Source: Chaunax sp. Z400
Taxonomy: Eukaryota; Chordata; Actinopteri; Lophiiformes; Chaunacidae
DNA length: 64,000 nucleotides
Assembly (NCBI GenBank): GCA_037577475.1
Contig: CM075183.1
Coordinates: 17,007,781 to 17,071,780 of the forward strand
Reading direction: 5' to 3'
The position numbers were made by a program, and so were the translations under genes. The first letter of the stretch is position 1. Each line of letters opens with the position of its first letter. A model generated the notes under the pieces. It saw only the letters and a list, made by a program, of their open reading frames with translations. It was not told the DNA's origin and did no database searches. This document shows positions 57,393 through 64,000 of this stretch, piece by piece.

Positions 57393-57425
<33 letters not shown>
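57393..57425. repeat. (GATA)8 microsatellite
   Basis: About eight uninterrupted GATA units; third GATA-containing tract in the window. Confidence 0.97.
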
Positions 57426-58437
57426 GAAACAGTGTGACCATTTAATTGTTTGTTTCTCACAGATCTTCATTTATTTTCCACTCAGAACATATGTTGGAAA
57501 CAATTATTTAGTAATCCAATTGAACGCATCGTTAAAAAAAAAATGTTTGTTCATGTCATACAGTTTTGCTGAAAAAATAAATAACAGAATATTGGATGGT
57601 AAAATATGGGAAGAATTGTAAAGTGTGTTGCCATTATGCTAATTCTGAGTGATGGAATACATTACTGAGTAGGTTCTAAAATATTTAGCTTTCTGCCTCA
57701 TTGATGGTGCACCATGTTGTTAAATGAATGTCATATGAATGACTTAGAATCCTGCGTCGCCACTTCCACAACAGTGTCTCGCTGTCTTTTTTTTAGATGA
57801 CTATATCTCATATAATTCTGCAATATACCTCCAATCAATTTCCCTGCTCATTAAAATTTTGAACTTTTATGGAGTTTTACGAGTGTTGTAACATTCATCT
57901 CCTGCACCAGCCAAAAAACATTGCCTGCCTCCATGCCTCAAGAAAGAACTCCAATTAAGTAACAATCTGTTTCCTTGTAATTATATATACCAGCTTGCTT
58001 AAATTAGGCAGAAACCCATTACAGAATTAGAACTTGAAAATGGGTCAAAAGTGTGTCGCAGTGTTTCTACTCAAGCAGTTATTGCAGTGAGGGAGTGGGG
58101 GGTAATGGCTGCAGCGTAAGCAGGGCTCAGGAGGTGTCAAGATGCCCTGGCTCACTGGTGGAGACGAGGCCCCTGGAGTCACTGGTGCTTCCTTCACAAC
58201 ACCCCGGTCCAGATTCTTCAGACAGCCAGAGAGCAGCCACGCCAACAAACAAATGCTTGTTTTCTACTCATTAGTGCACTCTGGTGAAAGAGGGAAAAAC
58301 CTACCCAAGAGTGGCTGGAAGGAATGGCGTGTCAACTCGTGTTACACATTCTGCCTCTTTATTTCTTTCTGTCCTGGGAGCTTTGGTGTCAAACAAAACA
58401 AAAAACAAACAAAAAAACACACTGGGGTTGGGTGGAA
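57426..58437. other. Noncoding DNA, no gene seen
   Basis: AT-rich to about 58040, then a more GC-rich stretch (58080-58340) with frames open on both strands but no recognisable product. Confidence 0.45.
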
Positions 58438-58441
58438 GTGT

Positions 58442-58498
<57 letters not shown>
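58438..58498. repeat. (TG)n microsatellite, longest in the window
   Basis: One interrupted block (58438-58446), then 26 pure TG units at 58447-58498, then GGGTGGG. All five overlapping frames are artefacts made of Cys-Val or Thr-His repeats. Confidence 0.98.
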
Positions 58499-58506
<8 letters not shown>

Positions 58507-59958
58507 AGTATGTGTGCACGTCTCCAGACCAATGGTAGTCATTACCTCTTCAAATGTCTCTTTTAGGGTCAAAATTTGGTTTTAGGGTAAATGTTTCATG
58601 ATGTTTTAACATTTTAGGAAATACATTTTAACATGTAAAAATAACCGCTTCACTTTTCAACAGAACATTTTCAAAAGTCCCTCGCCTTTTTCAGATCTGC
58701 ATGAACATTTCTACATGAGAAACCTTTATATACGCTTGTATGATTGTTTTATTCTCACGTGTGTATTAGAAATAGCACATCATCTAACTCATGGCAAGAA
58801 AGGGAATTAGCACGATTGTCTAAATGTCAAATTGCTGTCAAATGTCAAATTTGATAATCAACAAATTAACACAGCATTTCTAACAAACAGCTTCAACTGC
58901 ACCTCTCATAATTAGAACATATGACCAGTTAGATCATAATATGTTCTTATTCTGCTGTTGTTTTTGTCAAGAGGCCAGTTTGCATGAATCCACAAAAAGT
59001 GTTGCTTCTGCGGTGTTTTTGTCATATCGTGTGCTGGAACCTTTCTCATTGCTTTTTCATTAGGTTTCTATTTCCAATTAGCCTGTAGCCTCGGTGGACA
59101 AAAGTGGGCAAACAAACAATAAATTAGGCAAAGGTGCAACTAATATATCTGCCAAGACATGCTTCAGTGCATCACATAGCTTAGTGCCAACACTTTTTTT
59201 CTTCTCTGAACATTTCAGATTCCTTTTTTCTTTTTTTTACAAGACAACAGTGAGATAAACCCAAAGATAAACCTGCCAATTATGTACTATCTGTATATCC
59301 CTCCAACTTCAACTACACAAATAGTACAGACTACAACAGTGTCAAAATTGAATGCATCTTTAAACATTTCCTTCATATTAACTGCAGACTGCTCAAAGTA
59401 GATAATACAAAGCCAAATAAGACTAGTTATTAGTTTGCAAACACATATTGCAGCATTCTCTGGTTCTAATTGGAAATTGCTACCTGATTTTCTGCTTATC
59501 AATGCAACCAGCTGTTCCTCAAGCCTGTTGTTTCATGACAAGGCCCTAATTACTTCCCACATGTGGTTAATGTGAGTTCATGTGGTCACTAATGAGAACT
59601 GTCATACAGTAGAGGCCTTTTTATCCAAACCTCAGAATTATTCAAATAGACAGGTTTACCCAATGGGCATATTGCACAAAAATATTAAATTGGAATTGGA
59701 AGTTTCTTTTAATTTCCTCAGTTCTTTAGACAGCGGAGGAAAATAGTTAATGTGTCAGGGAATTTAGCAGCACCTCATTTTCTAGATGAAAAAAGCATTC
59801 ACTAGGTGTATGAACAGGTTATTAGACAACCCAGCAGACTGCTGTTCAGTGTTTCATGGTGGGGTTGATGGTGAGGTGAGGTGCATCATTTATTTTCCAT
59901 TAAAACCATTGTTGTGCATTAATATCCAAAGAGCAACACCTGGAAACTGAGACTAAAA
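58499..59958. other. Noncoding DNA, includes a likely conserved tract
   Basis: AT-rich. The tract 59470-59620 is complex and TAAT-bearing (see findings). T runs at about 59192-59199 and 59224-59238. Confidence 0.5.
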
Positions 59959-60344
59959 AGCTGTTCTCATCAGCCGGTCACATCTATTCAATAGCACAGC
60001 AACACACCGTCATTGTCAGCCAATCATCTTGCTGCTGTCTTTTTTAAATGTGCCTCTGTCAGTTCCTCTAGTTCTTTCATGCTGCTGTTTTGTGCACCCA
60101 GTCTTCAAAGATTCACCAACTTCATCATTCATCAGGTTTGCCAGGGTCATCAGCCACCACCACCACCTCTGGACTCCAAGGGGGGATATATATCTTGCTG
60201 TTGCTCAGGAGAGAGCCCTTCGATCTCAATCTCCCTGAAGAGTTGAAGCGCCAAAGACGTTCTGACACCAAAGACTGTCTGACACCAAAGATCATTTGAT
60301 GTAATAAACATTCCTATTTACTTCAACCACTAGTCCTGATTGAA
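59959..60344 (+). mobile_element. LTR-like repeat, inverted copy 2
   Basis: Plus-strand partner of 51665-52043. Near its left limit is TGTTCTCATCAGCC. It has ATTCAATAGC (CCAAT-like), GGGATATATATCTTGC, the duplicated TCTGACACCAAAGA unit, GTAATAAACATTCC and the right limit TGATTGAA. It has a 77-codon frame starting MSANHLAAV in the position of the 86-codon frame of copy 1, diverging after a frameshift. A (CCA)n-like stretch encodes the Pro/His/Thr runs at about 60151-60175. LTR identity is inferred from signal order; a non-autonomous DNA element remains possible. Confidence 0.6.
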
Positions 60345-62337
60345 CTGAATTGCTTTACATTTTGTGTGAAGTCATAAAACTGTGTACGGTACAAATTTGA
60401 TTTCTCACTTGACTTCTATAGTTAGCATAGCTGCTACAATAAGCTGGTCACTAATAGCTTGGATATCTGTGTCTCTCTCTACCAGAGTTGACTCTTGAAC
60501 CATTCAGCCATATTTTTGGACTAGTTTCCTAATACATATGTAAGAAAGGATCGGTGCTTGAACAGCAAGTCATAGACAATCATAGGTACACTTAAACAGA
60601 ATATCCTTTGCAGTGGTAGCAAAACGCAGACCAAACTTTTATTTGAAGTGAATCTTCTTTAAGGTCGGTTAGAGAGAGCGCGGCTATGACCGTGGACTGT
60701 CAGATTTGTTCATGTTTAGACAGCATGTGGCAAAGCAGAACTGCAGTTGGTGCAGTTCTGCTTGTCATGCCTCATATTTGGGAGAGTATAAAGCATGTCC
60801 TGAAGAATAGGGAGTCAGCGACAAGGGCACCAAGCAAGGACTCTGAGCTGACTTTTACATGTCCACAGCAACGTGTCCTCTTTTTCATTTAGACATCTTT
60901 TTTCTCTATTTCTTCTATTTCATACTGGGATGAGGTCTTCTTGTACCTCATGGTTTCCCAATTTGTAGTGGGCCGTCTTCCGCTTCAGAGGTTTTATTCC
61001 ATCAGAATCCCCTCGCTCTGGTTTAATATAGTGTGTTAAAAGTTTTCATTTGTTCCGGCTCCCTTCGTAGCCGTTGACCAGAAGAAATCAGAGCCCCGCT
61101 GCCCTTTCAGCCATGCCTTAAGAGATATGTTTCAACTAGAGGTCTCTAATCACAGTTCATGCCCTTTCACATGACATCAGTTTTGAACGGCGCCAAAGGT
61201 TTGGCCTCTGGGCTGCTGAATTGTTTGTATGTGCTGACCTTTTGTCTGCATTGACTATGATCACCAAACATATCAAGCAATGACTCTATTTCGCTTTCTC
61301 CCTTGATTTGACCTCAGAACTCAGGCTCATAAACAACCTCACGCCATTTATGAGGATTCAGAGCAAAAACAGAAATATAAACATTGCTGTTTCTTCCTCA
61401 GGTTTGTTCATAATGATATGAGCCTCACATCAGAAGAGACTTATGGAAAGCGCCAGTGTAAATTTCTGTCCTTTCCACTGCAACAAGGAAGCTAAGGTGA
61501 ATGCCTCTGATCACAGTGACATAAGTGAATAAAATGAGAAGGAAATGGAGAGATGGCAATTGGGACAAATCGCTTCTGAAATTGAACATGACAAGCCTCT
61601 GATTGTAATCTCCATGTGGACTTTAAGGGAATAGAGTTACCATGATGACGGAGAATATGAATGAATACGAAACTCATTTGAAAGGAGCAAGGTAGAAGGA
61701 AACTGAACCAAAGTTGCATATTTCAGTATAAGCACATTAATGGAAAATTGTGATTTCTCAAAACTTTGGTCATAGCTTAGGCCTTCAATGCTAATGGCAG
61801 CAATATCTTTGCGCCCATAAAATTAATTGCTGAGATTCAGGAATCTCGTAACTTTGCCCAAAAGAATTTTGATGCGGCAAAGCAAGCAATTAGAGAACCA
61901 TGTGTACAAAAAGGTTAGCCAAATGGGTTTGGAAGAGATCTGACTATTATATAGCATACATTATATACCATTATACAGCATACATACCCATCTGAGATTA
62001 GAGACCGAGTTGTAAGTGCACACATTATTCCTTTGCAAGAGAGAGTGGCTGCACTCACTCTCAGTTTTCCCTTCAACTATAGCTATTTAAATAACCTGCC
62101 TAAACAGATGGCTTGTTCACAACATGTCTGATTTTCTTTCTTTCTTTCTGTCTTTTCTTGTGACGTTTAGGAGTGTCTGGCTTTCCGGGATCTCAGCAAT
62201 TACTCGGGGGAGTACATTGTTATCAGAATTGATAGAGAAAAGGATGGCCAAAACTCCAAAAATAAGATCCACATTGGAAAAAAAAAAAAGAAAGACAAGA
62301 AAAACAACAATCAAAATGTCTTATAATGTAGGTTGTG
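60345..62337. other. Noncoding DNA, no gene seen
   Basis: Unique-looking sequence with one perfect hairpin (60733-60763) and a moderately complex tract at 61060-61260. Simple TTTC repeats at about 62131-62150. Confidence 0.5.
60733..60763. repeat. Perfect inverted repeat (hairpin)
   Basis: AAGCAGAACTGCA at 60733-60745 pairs fully with TGCAGTTCTGCTT at 60751-60763 around a 5-base loop, a 13 bp stem. Too short for a usual microRNA precursor. Confidence 0.85.
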
Positions 62338-62760
62338 TTTCCTGTTTTAGTTTGGTAGTCATGTCCTCCATGTTGTGTTATTTGTTTACACTTCCTGTTG
62401 TCTTTTCTTGTGATCTGTTTCGACCTTTTGTTTCCCCTGTCTCTGTTTTAGTCTTCTGTTTTCAGTTCTGGTTTGTTCCCTCTCCCTCTGTGTCTTTGTA
62501 TCCTCCTTGTGTCTTCTTCTTTAATATTTTCCCTCCAGTGTGTGATTGTCTGATTGTCTCCAGCTGTGGTTGTCTCCTCCTCCCTGTGCCACCTGTTTGA
62601 CATTCCCTCGTTATCCCAGTGTATTTATCCCTCTGTTAGTTGCCAGTTCGTTGTCGATCTTGACACGTCCCAGTCTTTCCATAGTGTTTCCAGTGCTTCT
62701 AAGTAAGTTTTCTATCTTTTAGATTTTTTGCCTGTTTTTGGATTGTGTGTCTGTGTTTGG
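62338..62760 (+). mobile_element. LTR-like retroelement repeat, promoter-bearing, copy B
   Basis: T/C-rich. It carries TGATTGTCTCC, CACCTGTTTGACATTCCC, a TATA-like GTGTATTTATCC at about 62620-62631 and, about 17 bases on, CCAGTTCGTTGTCGATC. These elements and their order correspond to the minus-strand repeat at 21001-21545, which has TGTATTTAG then GTCAGTTCGTC. It fits a retroelement promoter region. The long plus frame at 62124-62600 is a Ser/Phe/Val/Cys low-complexity product of this bias. Confidence 0.45.
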
Positions 62761-64000
62761 TTACTCTTTTGGATTCATTATTTTTTCATTCTTCATTCTT
62801 CATTATTCTTTAGTTTGCTGAAATGTGATGCATACAATGCAATGTTGGAAGGCAATGACAACCTTCACGGTCGTTTAATTCGGAGGACTTTGGATGACCT
62901 ATCCAATAACCAATTCAGTTTCATCATATCCCGGTCTGACACAAAACTACGCCTCTAGTGCATTCTGGTGCTCGGGTCCATTTCAGCTTAATGAGATCAA
63001 TCACGTATTCAGTTCATGTTCCATATAATTGCACTGTCATTGCCCACCCTGGCATATTGCTGTCTTGTGTGCCATAGAAATCTACTGTATCATAAGTAAC
63101 ATCATGTCGAATGTGGACTTTATGAATGTGTACAATATGGCTTGCAGCTGCAATGTTGTGTGTCCATGTGGGCATGTTTAGATTGAAATGCATTTTCTCC
63201 ATGCCGACCAGGAGGCCTGCACCTGTTAGCTTGTCGCAAACAGAAGATTAAAAGATGCAGTGATGTGTGAGAAACGACCCCAAACTCAGTTTCACAGTAC
63301 ACACACACACACACACACACACACCAATACACACAACATTTACGCTGATGATCATTTCTGACGGAGAATGGCGCCAGACTCTGCAAGGATACCGCCACAT
63401 TCAAGACCTGTGGGATTAAGTTTGGAAGGACTTTTGATAATATAGATTTTGACAAACATATATTTTAAAATAAACATGCTTTAGTAAATAAAATGCTTTC
63501 TATATCTTTTTTTTTCTCACAGGCCTGTGTTCTGATCCATCAAAAAGAAAGTATTAAAGTAAAGTATTCCTTCCTTGTCAGACACCTAACTTTAAAACAC
63601 TGACAAAAGCATTGTGGAATAACACATCACTTACTTGTCTGAAGTGTGAAACACTTTAAGTGTTAATGAACTCCTGTTGTCCCACCATTGTGTTGCACTA
63701 AATGCACTAAATGTAAGTGTTGAGGCCTAAAATATAAATGTCACAGTTAAAAATTTCCCTCCTCTTCATATGTGAAATTCTACATAATAAATTGACTACA
63801 TTGCAACAATTACATTTTTCCTGCTTGCCTCTGGCATTTGCTTTAACAAAAAAAAAGGGATGAATTCGACTCTACAACTACAAGCAAAAGGTGAGTACAA
63901 TCACATAACCTACTTTATGTACTTCATGTATCGGCGAAAACGTCAACTGCAGTACTTACAGTACTTTCCAAGCCACTAGTGTAAGAAAAGTTCCTCATAA
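62761..64000. other. Noncoding DNA with (AC)13
   Basis: AT-rich unique sequence with (AC)13 at 63299-63324 and A or T runs at 63507-63515 and 63849-63857. No gene; the right edge of the window is featureless. Confidence 0.5.
63299..63324. repeat. (AC)13 microsatellite
   Basis: 26 bases of uninterrupted AC. Confidence 0.96.

Noticed and set aside
58142..58572. Overlapping frames of 72-121 codons on both strands
   Set aside because: They share the (TG)26 microsatellite and code for Cys-Val or Thr-His repeats.
60733..60763. microRNA precursor
   Set aside because: A 31-base hairpin is too short and has no lower stem; the same applies to 6019-6049 and 49056-49087.
62124..62600. 158-codon plus-strand frame, the longest in the window
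   Set aside because: Runs through TTTC simple repeat, an A run and the T/C-rich repeat; no domain, no splice context, biased composition.
1..64000. CRISPR array, bacterial operon, phage or plasmid features
   Set aside because: No regular spaced repeats, no ribosome-binding-site-led frames, no long coding frames; simple-repeat and transposon content is that of a vertebrate genome.

Overview
The window looks like AT-rich nuclear DNA from a bony fish, probably a percomorph teleost (inference). The reasons are the microsatellites ((CA)n, (GATA)n/(GACA)n, (AT)n), the lack of any long open frame, and remains of fish-type transposable elements: a Tc1-like transposase, an L1-type reverse transcriptase with a YADD box, a LINE with a restriction-like endonuclease, hAT-like MITEs, LTR-like repeats and a probable Penelope-like tail. 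There is nothing bacterial or phage-like: no operons, tRNA or rRNA genes, or CRISPR arrays. I see no complete protein-coding gene. Almost all short open frames are chance frames in simple or repeated DNA. The window is best read as intergenic or long-intron DNA.

Layout. 1-6 kb: unique-looking DNA. 6-9 kb: hAT-like MITE pieces in opposite orientation around a CpG-rich tract and a GGTCA-rich repeat. 9-18 kb: mostly unique DNA with microsatellites, an AT-rich degenerate tandem repeat and hAT-like ends. 18.8-21.5 kb: a LINE-derived repeat, one possible terminal coding exon (20034-20246, weak) and a promoter-bearing LTR-like repeat on the minus strand. 25.2-27.5 kb: a LINE reverse transcriptase fragment, a tRNA-like SINE head and a probable Penelope-like 3' part. 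31-35.4 kb: GATA/GACA tracts, two related peptide fossils and an L1 fossil. 36.8-40.4 kb: a small TIR element and a Tc1-like transposase fossil carrying a nested palindromic MITE. 42.3-47.6 kb: an old repeat, the C-terminal endonuclease part of the same LINE type seen at 25 kb, two TIR elements and a probable solo LTR. 51.7-60.3 kb: an inverted pair of LTR-like repeats 8 kb apart, with unique DNA between. 62.3-64 kb: a second copy of the 21 kb LTR-like family and unique DNA.

No set of genes works together here. The parts of most interest are the nested in-frame transposon insertion at 39.7-39.9 kb, the long-TIR element at 47.15-47.56 kb, the inverted LTR-like pair, a few perfect hairpins, a hammerhead-like motif near 27.39 kb, two CpG-rich patches, and several tracts that read like conserved noncoding regulatory DNA. 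Element names come from remembered family consensus patterns, without a database search.
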